Source: JANWLD01 sp036278875 | Lineage (GTDB): Bacteria > Patescibacteriota > Saccharimonadia > Saccharimonadales > 2-12-FULL-41-12 | Assembly: GCA_036278875.1 (NCBI GenBank) | Contig: DASUKF010000019.1 | Location: 1 to 14,482, forward strand | Direction of reading: 5' to 3' | Length of the DNA stretch: 14,482 bases | In this document: positions 7,050-13,503 of the stretch, one piece after another | Numbering within the stretch: the stretch's first letter is position 1 | Layout of the letters: the number at the start of each line of letters is the position of its first letter | Made by a program: the position numbers and the translations under genes | The notes under the pieces: model-generated | Databases searched by the model: none | What the model was told of the DNA's origin: nothing | The model's input: only the letters and a program-made list of their open reading frames with translations

Positions 7050-7841
7050 ATGCGTTTTCCGCCTACGGCCATACCGGCCGAAGAAATATCGGGGGAGTTA
7101 CTGCCCAGGCTTAATCCCAATTATTGGGACGGCCACGTATTGGGCGATGATTCCGGCGAAAAGCCCGAGGCTCCTGTCAGTACCGTGTCGCAGGTCGACG
7201 CCATGTATGCGCTTGAAGCGGCTCTGAAATGGGGCAGTGCGGACGGCTCGCTCAAGTTTTTTGAAGAAGGGGACGCGTTCGGTTCCGGCGACACCTTTGT
7301 CAGCGAAGAGAACGAGCCGGGCACGGTGGTCATGCTTAACAAAGAAGAGCTTTTCCGGGCCCGCCGGGCAGGCCCATATGCCGACATGACCTGGTTTCTG
7401 CGGGGTGATATGCCCGAACCGCCAAGTTCCCTGGATATAGACTTTTCCCAAATGAGCCTTTTTCGTTCGGAAGGCGACGATGTCGAGGATGCAGGCATAA
7501 TCTATTACAACGCCGTGCGTCTGGGCATAGTCGCGCCCGACCACGAAGGACATAGCAGGCTGTACAGCGTTTCTCATTCCTGTGCCAACAGGGATTTTTG
7601 GAGTGATGACCAAGTCGTTTTGGGCGCCGTCGGCAACCTTGTACGCGGTGGCCGGACTCTGCTAGGCAGGCGGGTTACAAGCGTGGTAGAGCCGGAACCG
7701 CTCACCGTAGGCGAAGTCAGACACTACAGTGGCAGGCGGCCGGAAGATGAACGGCTGGAGCGGGTGAACATACTGGTCGCAACGGCTATGCCGCAGACCT
7801 TAGAGGCTCCCGAACTCATTGCTGAAGCCATAGCATCTTAA
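7050..7841 (+). CDS. Hypothetical protein, unrecognised family
   Basis: This is a 263-residue, acidic, apparently soluble protein with no family I recognise. It has no signal peptide, membrane helix or clear catalytic motif. Regions that look structured are about 75-115 (with GTVVMLNKEELFRARR) and 145-215 (with GIIYYNAVRLGIVAPDHEG). A Ser-His-Ser-Cys cluster (YSVSHSCANRDFW) lies at about 175-187. The segment GTVVMLNKEEL resembles the strand-then-ExL pattern seen in the 6414, 7903 and 14012 products, but too weakly to claim kinship. The start is fixed by the promoter 9 bases upstream. Codon use matches the chromosomal background, so it is probably a native lineage-specific gene. It ends 61 bases before the next gene, which has its own -10 element. 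Confidence 0.72.
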   Translation: MRFPPTAIPAEEISGELLPRLNPNYWDGHVLGDDSGEKPEAPVSTVSQVDAMYALEAALKWGSADGSLKFFEEGDAFGSGDTFVSEENEPGTVVMLNKEELFRARRAGPYADMTWFLRGDMPEPPSSLDIDFSQMSLFRSEGDDVEDAGIIYYNAVRLGIVAPDHEGHSRLYSVSHSCANRDFWSDDQVVLGAVGNLVRGGRTLLGRRVTSVVEPEPLTVGEVRHYSGRRPEDERLERVNILVATAMPQTLEAPELIAEAIAS

Positions 7842-7873
7842 GCCAAATAACGCTATAAAATTTTTCATAAAAG

Positions 7874-7894
7874 TCCCGAATTCCGGGATATAAA
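7874..7894 (+). promoter_or_regulatory. -10 element of the 7903 gene with an adjoining inverted repeat
   Basis: TATAAA (7889-7894) ends 8 bases before the ATG at 7903. Directly upstream, TCCCG (7874-7878) and CGGGA (7884-7888) form a 5-bp inverted repeat with an AATTC loop, lying where the -10/-35 spacer would be. It could be an operator. No clear -35 is visible. Confidence 0.5.
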
Positions 7895-7902
7895 ATATCT
7901 CC

Positions 7903-8238
7903 ATGCCTGTTAAAGTAGAGCTTCAAGCGGGGTCTCCCGAGAGATTGTCATTAAAACATATACGCCCCGGGGAGGATCCGTTCGCGCTCCATGACTATAC
8001 TTCTACCCCCGGTGTGGTAATAGTGGCTGCCTGCAGGGAGAGGAACAGATGCGGCGAGATTTATCATATTCCCGGCGAGCAGATGGATGCTTTCCCGGAT
8101 TCCGAGGGAGTTCCGCCCCAGCTTTTGAATGATGATAATCTGCATCTTAGCATCGAGCCGGGAAGGAACTATGAGAGGGCGGTCGCTTTGCCTGGGGGCG
8201 ATGATATAGTGCGCTTCATATTTACGCATTTCAGATAG
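7903..8238 (+). CDS. Hypothetical small protein, unrecognised family
   Basis: This is a 111-residue soluble protein with no domain I can name. It has a predicted strand GVVIVAA near residue 37, a CRERNRCGEIYHI segment with two cysteines, then PGEQM, LNDDNLHL and VALPGG. This order (strand, xxExM/L, D/N-D/N-G/N-L/M-H/Y-L, then a strand ending in Pro) also occurs in the products at 6414 and 14012, so a shared fold is possible. The promoter to ATG segment TATAAAATATCTCCATG is nearly the same as that of the Vsr gene (15 of 17 bases). The gene ends 19 bases before the DUF998 gene, which has its own extended -10, so co-transcription with it is possible but not needed. Confidence 0.72.
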   Translation: MPVKVELQAGSPERLSLKHIRPGEDPFALHDYTSTPGVVIVAACRERNRCGEIYHIPGEQMDAFPDSEGVPPQLLNDDNLHLSIEPGRNYERAVALPGGDDIVRFIFTHFR

Positions 8239-8242
8239 AAAA

Positions 8243-8251
8243 TGCTAATGT
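8243..8251 (+). promoter_or_regulatory. Extended -10 promoter of the DUF998 gene, leaderless
   Basis: TGCTAATGT (TGnTAATGT form) ends 6 bases before the ATG at 8258. The 9-mer AAAATGCTA (8239-8247) that contains its start recurs inside both copies of the 22-bp direct repeat. Confidence 0.6.
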
Positions 8252-8257
8252 TATTTT

Positions 8258-8923
8258 ATGAGGCTCAGGCACAAGATTGCCATTTTTACCGACAAATATC
8301 CGCTTATCGGACCGCTGGTGTGGATTCTTTCCGTACAGTATTTCATAACCCAGTTTATTGTCGCCGCGGCTTGGGATTCGGGCTACAGCTGGAGGTACAA
8401 CGTCATCAGCGACCTGGGGAATACCGTGTGCGGTCAATATTCCGGACGCTTCGTATGCTCGCCGGACAATTTTTTGATGAACCTTTCCTTTGTCATGCTC
8501 GGTTTGACCATGGCTTCCGGTTCACTTCTTATTTACCAGGAGTTCAAAGAAAGCCGGGCATCCTTCATAGGCTTCAGTCTTATGGCGCTGGCCGGTTTCG
8601 GCACCGTATTGGTCGGCTTATTTCCGGAAAACACTGTCAAAGCCATGCATGCCTTCGGCGCGTTCCTGGCTCTGTTCGTCGGCAATGTCAGCCTGGTCAT
8701 ATTGGCGCTGGCTCTGAGGCGTGTCAGGAAATCTTTTCGCGCTTACACGCTTCTGTCGGGGGTGGTTTCGATATTAGCTTTTATCTTATTCATTTCCGGT
8801 ACTTACTTAGGCGTGGGGCAGGGCGGTATGGAACGGATAGTATCCTACCCCCAGACCCTCTGGCTGATTCTCTTTGGCATCTACATGACCCATTCGCACT
8901 TCCGCAATAGAAAAACCCCTTAA
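8258..8923 (+). CDS. DUF998 family membrane protein
   Basis: This is an integral membrane protein of 221 residues with about six transmembrane helices; its biochemical function is unknown. Family features are visible: WRYNVISDLGN after the first helix, then VCSPDNFLMNLSFVMLGL, and GLFPEN followed by MHAFGAF. The N-terminus KIAIFTDKYPLIGPLVWILS leads into helix 1. The start is ATG 8258, 6 bases after an extended -10. The last codons (RKTP and the TAA stop) fall inside the left copy of a perfect 22-bp direct repeat whose other copy lies 2.4 kb away, so the 3' end of this gene is the left boundary of the inserted defence module. Codon use is that of the chromosomal background. Confidence 0.88.
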   Translation: MRLRHKIAIFTDKYPLIGPLVWILSVQYFITQFIVAAAWDSGYSWRYNVISDLGNTVCGQYSGRFVCSPDNFLMNLSFVMLGLTMASGSLLIYQEFKESRASFIGFSLMALAGFGTVLVGLFPENTVKAMHAFGAFLALFVGNVSLVILALALRRVRKSFRAYTLLSGVVSILAFILFISGTYLGVGQGGMERIVSYPQTLWLILFGIYMTHSHFRNRKTP

Positions 8924-8932
8924 AAAATGCTA
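8911..8932 (+). repeat. 22-bp direct repeat, left copy (possible attachment site)
   Basis: This copy is identical over 22 bases to 11332-11353. It begins AAAAACCCCTTA and ends AAAAATGCTA, and flanking bases differ on both sides. It covers the last codons and stop of the DUF998 gene. Confidence 0.85.
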
Positions 8933-8957
8933 AGACAGACCTATATCTAAAAAGTAG

Positions 8958-8987
8958 TTGACTAAAATATCGGATATATCCTATAAT
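8958..8987 (+). promoter_or_regulatory. Promoter and palindromic operator of the toxin-antitoxin/TIR operon
   Basis: TTGACT (8958-8963) and TATAAT (8982-8987) are 18 bases apart, the best promoter in the window. The -10 ends 6 bases before the ATG at 8994. The spacer contains the perfect palindrome GGATATATCC (8972-8981), extended with one mismatched pair to an 18-bp palindrome (8968-8985) reaching into the -10. That is a likely operator for the HTH antitoxin. Confidence 0.75.
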
Positions 8988-8993
8988 TTATAT

Positions 8994-9344
8994 ATGGGTG
9001 AATTGAAAGTCGAGTTCTATGAAAGACCTTCTGGCCGGATGCCTACTAAAAAAGCTCTTGAGAAGATACAAAGGACATCCCGGGAGCTATACGAGGCTAC
9101 CCTAGAGGCTGTGCTGGAACTAGTAGATATCGAAACCCTATCAAGCAACAAGGTGGAGAAGGTAGGCCAAAAGCTATGGTGTCTTAGGATAAGATGCAAT
9201 AAGGCGTGGTCACGTATCTTCTTCACTATAAAAAACGGAATCGTTTGGCTTCTGAATGGATTTGTCAAAAAATCCAATAGAATACCAAAGCGCGACCTAA
9301 AGACAGCTATTATTTTAACTAAGGAGGTGCAATATGTTGGGTAA
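8994..9344 (+). CDS. RelE/HigB-superfamily toxin (phage Gp49-like)
   Basis: This is a predicted mRNA-cleaving toxin of a type II toxin-antitoxin pair, 116 residues. It has the Gp49-like/HigB layout: an N-terminal strand ELKVEFYERPSGRMP, two helices rich in Glu and Leu (about 18-50), then the strand pair LWCLRIRCNKAWSRIFFTI with several arginines. The family-typical end GIVWLLNGFVKKSNRIPKRDLKTAI corresponds to the usual Phe-Lys-Lys-x3-Pro pattern. The upstream in-frame TTG at 8958 would add 12 residues but lies inside the -35; ATG 8994, 6 bases after the -10, is the real start. The toxin comes first and overlaps the antitoxin gene by 11 bases, as in higBA loci. Confidence 0.85.
   Translation: MGELKVEFYERPSGRMPTKKALEKIQRTSRELYEATLEAVLELVDIETLSSNKVEKVGQKLWCLRIRCNKAWSRIFFTIKNGIVWLLNGFVKKSNRIPKRDLKTAIILTKEVQYVG
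9321..9328 (+). promoter_or_regulatory. Strong Shine-Dalgarno site for the antitoxin gene
   Basis: AAGGAGGT lies 5 bases before ATG 9334, inside the end of the toxin gene. A leaderless first gene followed by a second gene with a strong site would favour antitoxin production over toxin. Confidence 0.8.
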
Positions 9345-9792
9345 AAAATTAACAGAATACCTAAAGCAGGCCAATGAAAGTAATCCCGGCCTAAAAAAAG
9401 GTATGCGGTATTTCAGGCTAATGTTTCGTATATCAGAAGAAATACAGACAATGAGAAAATCGGTTGGCCTAACCCAAAAACAACTTGCGTCACTGCTTAA
9501 TACCACCCAGTCAACAGTAGCGAGTTGGGAAATTCCTGGATATGATGGTTACACTGTCAAAAAACTTTTTAGTATTTCAGAAGAACTGGGGTATACGGTC
9601 AATGTGATATTTTATCAGGTTCCAACAGTTACCGAACAGACCCCATCTGATTGGTTCATTGATGGAATCAATCAGGAAATGTACACGCGAAAAATGAGTT
9701 CAGAAAATAATAATATATACACGCTAAACAAACTAACTACTATAGAAGGGAATTTAGAGCATGGTGAAACATATATGGTCAATACTGTGTAG
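9334..9792 (+). CDS. HigA-like HTH antitoxin with a C-terminal extension
   Basis: This is the predicted antitoxin and autorepressor of the preceding toxin, 152 residues. The N-terminal 25 or so residues are helical. An XRE/HTH domain follows (about 28-85): the helix-turn-helix is RKSVGLTQKQLASLLNTTQ then STVASWE, ending with VKKLFSISEELGYTVNVIF. Residues 90-152 are an extension not usual in minimal HigA proteins (DWFIDGINQEMYTRKMSS and a polar tail); I do not recognise it. The likely operator is the palindrome at 8968-8985. The last 32 bases overlap the start of the next gene in another frame, so the antitoxin is translationally tied to the TIR-associated genes. The start has a strong Shine-Dalgarno site. 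Confidence 0.85.
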   Translation: MLGKKLTEYLKQANESNPGLKKGMRYFRLMFRISEEIQTMRKSVGLTQKQLASLLNTTQSTVASWEIPGYDGYTVKKLFSISEELGYTVNVIFYQVPTVTEQTPSDWFIDGINQEMYTRKMSSENNNIYTLNKLTTIEGNLEHGETYMVNTV

Positions 9793-10210
9793 AGAAAGTA
9801 TTGTCGACGCAGATACAAATAATATAAGTGCTAACCAATTATATGAAACATTGCAATTTAACGTAACGGTTGATAAGGCAGAATATGAAAAAAAGAAGAA
9901 GCTAGCGGGGCAGTTTAATTTTGAGATAGTTAGCTTATTGTATAGAGATAAACCCGGTAAGATTGAAGAATTAGATATCGAATTAGATATATTGGATCCT
10001 AAGGATGAAAAATTAGGGACTGCATTATCAAAAATAGAGTTTAAGGAAAAATATAAAAGAGTCCGTAATCGAATTAAATTTTCTACAATTGCTCTAACTT
10101 CGTCTGGTACCTACTATTTTAAAGTCTATATTAAGAAAAATAATAAGAGGGAACTAGTTGTAGCCATTCCAATAGACATACAGCTAACGGTTAACGGTAA
10201 AAAAGTTTAA
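9761..10210 (+). CDS. Unrecognised beta-rich protein of the TIR module
   Basis: This is a 149-residue soluble protein of unknown function. The opening HIWSILCRESIVDADTNN, followed by a strand QFNVTV, and the later run of alternating strands (FEIVSLLYRD, LDIELDILD, RIKFSTIAL, GTYYFKVYI, LVVAIPIDIQLTV) suggest a beta-sandwich. The opening resembles a group of uncharacterised proteins beginning with ...LCxxxxID..TNN, perhaps near DUF6941; that is from memory and unverified. It overlaps the antitoxin gene by 32 bases and ends 2 bases before the membrane protein gene. A GAAGGG (9745-9750) 10 bases before ATG 9761 may be its ribosome site. Its place between antitoxin and TIR genes makes a sensor or adaptor role possible; this is inference. 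Confidence 0.7.
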   Translation: MVKHIWSILCRESIVDADTNNISANQLYETLQFNVTVDKAEYEKKKKLAGQFNFEIVSLLYRDKPGKIEELDIELDILDPKDEKLGTALSKIEFKEKYKRVRNRIKFSTIALTSSGTYYFKVYIKKNNKRELVVAIPIDIQLTVNGKKV

Positions 10211-10212
10211 TT

Positions 10213-10623
10213 ATGGATAGTAATAAACAAAAACATCTGGAGCTTATTCAACAAGTCATTAGTAGAATGGGTGGTAACTTATTCTATCTTCGCGGGTGGT
10301 CCATAACCCTAGCCGCAGGATTGCTAGCCTTGCTGTCACGACAGGATAATCCTGATACCTCCCCTTTAATAATACTGGCAATTGTTTTAGTTTTATTTTG
10401 GATTTATGACGGTTATTTTTTGTCAATGGAACGGAAATACCGAGATTTATACAATAAGGTAAGAATACTCCCAGACAGTAAAATTGATTTTTCTATGAGT
10501 ATTAAAGAATTCAATAAGTTTAAAACTAATTCATTACTCTTTTGTGTGTTTTCCAAAACAATTGCTCCGTTCTATATGTTTCTACTTGGAGTAGTGATTT
10601 ATTTAGTAAATAAGGGCGGATAG
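10213..10623 (+). CDS. Small three-helix membrane protein of the TIR module
   Basis: The 136-residue protein has a cytoplasmic-type N-terminus (about 1-24) and hydrophobic helices at about 27-42, 50-70 and 107-132. Between the second and third lies a charged segment beginning SMERKYRDLYNKV. The combination GWSITLAAG, FWIYDGYFLSMERKYRDLY looks like a recurrent family of small proteins I associate with TIR-like neighbours; I cannot name it with a Pfam number. It recalls the SLATT membrane effectors paired with nucleotide-signal enzymes, but is not clearly one. It is packed tightly, 2 bases after the previous gene and 3 before the TIR gene, so all three are surely co-translated. A pore-forming or membrane effector role is inferred from context only. 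Confidence 0.72.
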   Translation: MDSNKQKHLELIQQVISRMGGNLFYLRGWSITLAAGLLALLSRQDNPDTSPLIILAIVLVLFWIYDGYFLSMERKYRDLYNKVRILPDSKIDFSMSIKEFNKFKTNSLLFCVFSKTIAPFYMFLLGVVIYLVNKGG

Positions 10624-10626
10624 ATA

Positions 10627-11319
10627 ATGAGTTTAACAACGTCAAGAAAAATATTTCTGAGCTATAAGTACAGAGACACAAATGTTCAAGAGTTAAGTGA
10701 ATATCTGCCAGACGAAGATACTGACTATATGCACACACCACGACATTACGTAGACTACATAATTGATTTAATCGGCAGTGATCACATATATAAAGGTGAA
10801 AAAAGCGATGATGATGCAAGTCATCTATCTGATGACAGCATAGACTCTCGTCTCAAAGCTAAGATCTTTGATAGCTCAATAACATTAGTACTGTTGTCCC
10901 CTAATATGTGGGAAAAAAATAAGCTAATTAAGAATCAGTGGATACCTCAAGAAATCTCATATTCATTACGAACTAAAACTCGGAACGGTGTGGTCAGTAA
11001 ACATAACGGAATACTTGCTGTAGCTTTGCCTGATTACTATGGAAGTTATGACTATGCAGTAATTAAAAAACCTTGCGGAGTCACCCAGTGGCAGACTTAC
11101 AGTTACTTTCCAATAATTGGTAACAATATGTTTAACCGGAAAATAAAAAACCAAGAACCATGTAGCGGCTGTTTTAGTAATCATCATTATGGTTATAACC
11201 ATTCATATATACACCCAGTTAAGTGGGATGATTTTATAATAAATCATAATCTTTTTATTGATCTTGTTGCTGGCCATAGAGATAACATTGATAACTTTGA
11301 AGTAGTAAAATCCTTATAA
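10627..11319 (+). CDS. TIR-like protein of the ThsB/MTH538 (DUF1863) type
   Basis: This is a predicted NAD-processing or signal-producing TIR-like protein; ThsB proteins of Thoeris make a cyclic ADP-ribose isomer after phage infection. It has 230 residues. The Rossmann-like fold opens with KIFLSYKYRD (residues 8-17), then HIYKGEKSDDDASHLSDD, a second strand SSITLVLLSPNMW, and the helix WIPQEISYSLR with the probable catalytic glutamate Glu109. Then come GILAVALPDYYGSYDY, NNMFNRK, a CSGC pair and the family-typical SYIHPVKWDDFI near the end. No second domain is fused to it, and no ThsA (SIR2 or macro-TM) gene is nearby. It is the last gene of the toxin-antitoxin/TIR operon and ends 12 bases before the right copy of the 22-bp repeat. 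Confidence 0.85.
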   Translation: MSLTTSRKIFLSYKYRDTNVQELSEYLPDEDTDYMHTPRHYVDYIIDLIGSDHIYKGEKSDDDASHLSDDSIDSRLKAKIFDSSITLVLLSPNMWEKNKLIKNQWIPQEISYSLRTKTRNGVVSKHNGILAVALPDYYGSYDYAVIKKPCGVTQWQTYSYFPIIGNNMFNRKIKNQEPCSGCFSNHHYGYNHSYIHPVKWDDFIINHNLFIDLVAGHRDNIDNFEVVKSL

Positions 11320-11331
11320 GATGTTAAATTC

Positions 11332-11353
11332 AAAAACCCCTTAAAAAATGCTA
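11332..11353 (+). repeat. 22-bp direct repeat, right copy
   Basis: This is a perfect copy of 8911-8932. Its end runs into the extended -10 (TGCTATTCT, 11349-11357) of the cytosine methyltransferase gene, so the repeat also supplies part of that promoter. Confidence 0.85.
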
Positions 11354-11362
11354 TTCTAATGT
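11349..11362 (+). promoter_or_regulatory. Promoter region of the restriction-modification operon
   Basis: TGCTATTCT (11349-11357) is an extended -10 ending 10 bases before ATG 11368. An overlapping TAATGT (11357-11362) ends 5 bases before it. Either would start transcription downstream of the ATG at 11359, favouring ATG 11368. The left part lies in the 22-bp repeat. Confidence 0.5.
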
Positions 11363-11367
11363 TTATT

Positions 11368-12486
11368 ATGGGTAGAAAAAAACAGAAAATACTTAAACTT
11401 GGAGAGTTCTTTTCTGGTCCCGGCGGTCTAGCTTTAGGAGCTATTAAATCATCTAGTTTGAGTAATGAAATATTACTTAAAATACAGTCTGAATGGGCAA
11501 ATGATTTCGATGAAGATTCTTGTAAGACTTATGCTCTAAATATTGAAGGAAGTATGGATTCAGAAAATATAATATGTTCGGATGTTAGCAAAGTTGATGT
11601 AGCTAAACTCAGACCTATAGATATATTTGCCTATGGTTTTCCATGCAATGATTTTTCAGTAGTAGGAGAAAGACTTGGTTTTAATGGGAAATTTGGTCCT
11701 CTCTATTCATACGGGATTAAAGTTATAAATCATCATAAGCCGTCAGTTTTTGTTGCCGAAAATGTTGGTGGAATAAATTCGGCAAATCAGGGTAAGGCCT
11801 TTGAGAAAATCCTTCATGATTTAGAAAATTCCGGTAACGGCTATAATCTCACAGTTCATTTATATAAAAGCCAAGACTATGGAGTTCCACAAACAAGACA
11901 TAGGTATGTAATTGTTGGTATAGATAAAAAGTTAAACAAAGTTTTTAATGTGCCGGCACCCACTCATGCTGGCAATCCAGTGACTGCTAAAGAAGCACTA
12001 AGTGATATACCAGATGAGGCTTTTAACCATGAGCTACCCTCAATGTCTGAAGTTGTCAGGGAGAGATTAATGCATATTAAACCAGGTGAAAATGTTTGGA
12101 CGGCTGATTTGCCGGAACATTTAAAGCTTAATGTAAAATCAGCTAAGCTTTCGCAAATATATAAAAGACTGCATCCGGACAAGCCCTCGTATACTATCAC
12201 AGGAAGTGGCGGCGGCGGGACGCACGGTTATCATCATATTGAACCACGTCCGCTTACGAACCGAGAAAGAGCGAGAATACAAACATTTCCTGATGAGTTT
12301 AAATTCATTGGCAATTATTCAAGTGTACGCAAACAAATAGGAATGGCAGTACCGGTTAAGCTCTCGCAAATTATCTTTACTGCCATCCTTGACACACTTA
12401 ATGGTCGAAGTTATCCATCTATAAAAGCGAACTATGTGCTAAAATCTCCAACAAGTAAGAGACTTAGACAAGTAGCTTTAATATGA
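11368..12486 (+). CDS. DNA (cytosine-5) methyltransferase of a type II restriction-modification system
   Basis: It transfers a methyl group from SAM to C5 of cytosine in the recognition site, protecting host DNA. The 372 residues carry the m5C motifs in normal order: I, LGEFFSGPGGLALG; IV, YGFPCNDFS with the catalytic Cys93; VI, VFVAENVGG; VIII, QTRHRYVIVG; IX, RPLTNRERARIQTFPDEF; X, KQIGMAVPV. Motif X has Met where Asn is usual (QIGNAVP), which I believe also occurs in some relatives. The target-recognition region lies between VIII and IX and ends in YTITGSGGGGTHGYHH. I cannot deduce the recognition sequence. An ATG three codons upstream (11359) is an alternative start, but the -10 elements leave it outside the mRNA. 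It overlaps the endonuclease gene by 4 bases (ATGA). Confidence 0.95.
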   Translation: MGRKKQKILKLGEFFSGPGGLALGAIKSSSLSNEILLKIQSEWANDFDEDSCKTYALNIEGSMDSENIICSDVSKVDVAKLRPIDIFAYGFPCNDFSVVGERLGFNGKFGPLYSYGIKVINHHKPSVFVAENVGGINSANQGKAFEKILHDLENSGNGYNLTVHLYKSQDYGVPQTRHRYVIVGIDKKLNKVFNVPAPTHAGNPVTAKEALSDIPDEAFNHELPSMSEVVRERLMHIKPGENVWTADLPEHLKLNVKSAKLSQIYKRLHPDKPSYTITGSGGGGTHGYHHIEPRPLTNRERARIQTFPDEFKFIGNYSSVRKQIGMAVPVKLSQIIFTAILDTLNGRSYPSIKANYVLKSPTSKRLRQVALI

Positions 12487-13475
12487 CAAAGGCAGAAATA
12501 AAGGCATTAATTCAAGAATTTGCAGATGCTAAATCCGGTACTGTAAAGATAGAACCAAGAATCCTTGCAGGAATAATTGAAAAAGCAATATCTGGAAAAG
12601 AAGTTAATGAAGATAAGCTTAAAAATTCTATAAGTGAGTGGTTTAACAGTAGGTTTTCAAAAAGACTCGTATATATAGACGAAAAAGGCTATGCACAAAT
12701 GTGCATTGACGCACTAAAAATCCTTAAAACCACGGCGGCGACTGACTATGGCTCAAGCCGGCAAAGAGACTTGGGACAATTGTGGGGAGACATGACTCGA
12801 GGCTATCTTGCTGAATATGCTCTAGCTAAATTTTTAAAAGAAAACTGGAATATAGAAGTTGAGCTTGGTCATGAGGTTGGTGAACTCTTAGACTATTTAC
12901 CATCTGATATACATACAGTACGAAAACTAGGCGAACAGAAACGAAAGCCTAATATACAGGTGGGCATTAAAGGTTCAAAATGGAACGGTATATGGCTGGA
13001 TATACCTGGAGCTCAGTTTAATCACTCTGATGTCCATGTATTTGTAAAAGTTGGAACTGCAAGAGACCATCTTTTTGCATATTTTAAACATATTTCAGTA
13101 TTCAAAGACAAAATATTGAAAAAGGGCGTAGAAGTTGGTTCCATCAGTGATGAAGAAGCTGGTATTCTCTATGACAATTTGCCGACATTTGAAGATGTCC
13201 CCGCATATATAGCTGGCTTTGCAATTAAAGATAAAAAATATGAACCATTAAGTTACGGGGGAAAGAAGGGTAGAACTCGTTTTATTATTGATGAATGGAA
13301 TGGCCCTATATTCGCTGGTGATTCAGAGAATATCAAACAAAAAGAAGCCATATCCGGCAAAGTTGAATTTGAAGGCATAGGCCGTTTCTCGCACGAGAGC
13401 GGCTATTTATTCAATACTGGCAGTCTTTTGTGGAAAGATTCTGACTGGAAAAAATATATTATAGATAAACTTTAA
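12483..13475 (+). CDS. Probable type II restriction endonuclease
   Basis: The 330-residue protein is called the cognate restriction enzyme mainly from position: it begins within the stop of the cytosine methyltransferase and is followed by a Vsr-type gene. Internally there is a PD-(D/E)XK-like pattern: a helix RGYLAEYALAKFL with Glu111, then Asp142 in LPSDIH, then a strand QVGIKGSK with Lys163. The acidic residue expected two places before the lysine is a glycine (GIK), so either the acid has moved, as in several known restriction enzymes, or the pattern is only approximate. WNGIWLDIPGAQFNHSDVHVFVKV continues the core. The C-terminal half has no recognised domain. I cannot assign it to a named restriction-enzyme family or predict its site. 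Codon use is AT-rich like its neighbours. Confidence 0.75.
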   Translation: MTKAEIKALIQEFADAKSGTVKIEPRILAGIIEKAISGKEVNEDKLKNSISEWFNSRFSKRLVYIDEKGYAQMCIDALKILKTTAATDYGSSRQRDLGQLWGDMTRGYLAEYALAKFLKENWNIEVELGHEVGELLDYLPSDIHTVRKLGEQKRKPNIQVGIKGSKWNGIWLDIPGAQFNHSDVHVFVKVGTARDHLFAYFKHISVFKDKILKKGVEVGSISDEEAGILYDNLPTFEDVPAYIAGFAIKDKKYEPLSYGGKKGRTRFIIDEWNGPIFAGDSENIKQKEAISGKVEFEGIGRFSHESGYLFNTGSLLWKDSDWKKYIIDKL

Positions 13476-13489
13476 CCAAGATTCATTAG

Positions 13490-13495
13490 TATAAA
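13490..13495 (+). promoter_or_regulatory. -10 element of the Vsr gene, leaderless
   Basis: TATAAA ends 8 bases before ATG 13504, with no Shine-Dalgarno site. The segment TATAAAATATATTCATG differs at two bases from that of the 7903 gene. No convincing -35 is visible. Confidence 0.6.
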
Positions 13496-13503
13496 ATATA
13501 TTC

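Noticed and set aside
8242..8910. Second long + strand frame overlapping DUF998
   Set aside because: It is Arg/His/Cys-rich shadow sequence, whereas the other frame encodes a clear DUF998 protein with the right start signals.
8942..8993. TTG start at 8958 for the toxin gene
   Set aside because: The TTG lies within the -35 hexamer, and the -10 is downstream of it, so it is not in the mRNA. ATG 8994 starts the conserved part of the protein.
8933..11331. Transposon or integron cassette with inverted ends or a recombinase
   Set aside because: No transposase or integrase frame and no terminal inverted repeats were seen; only direct repeats flank the module.
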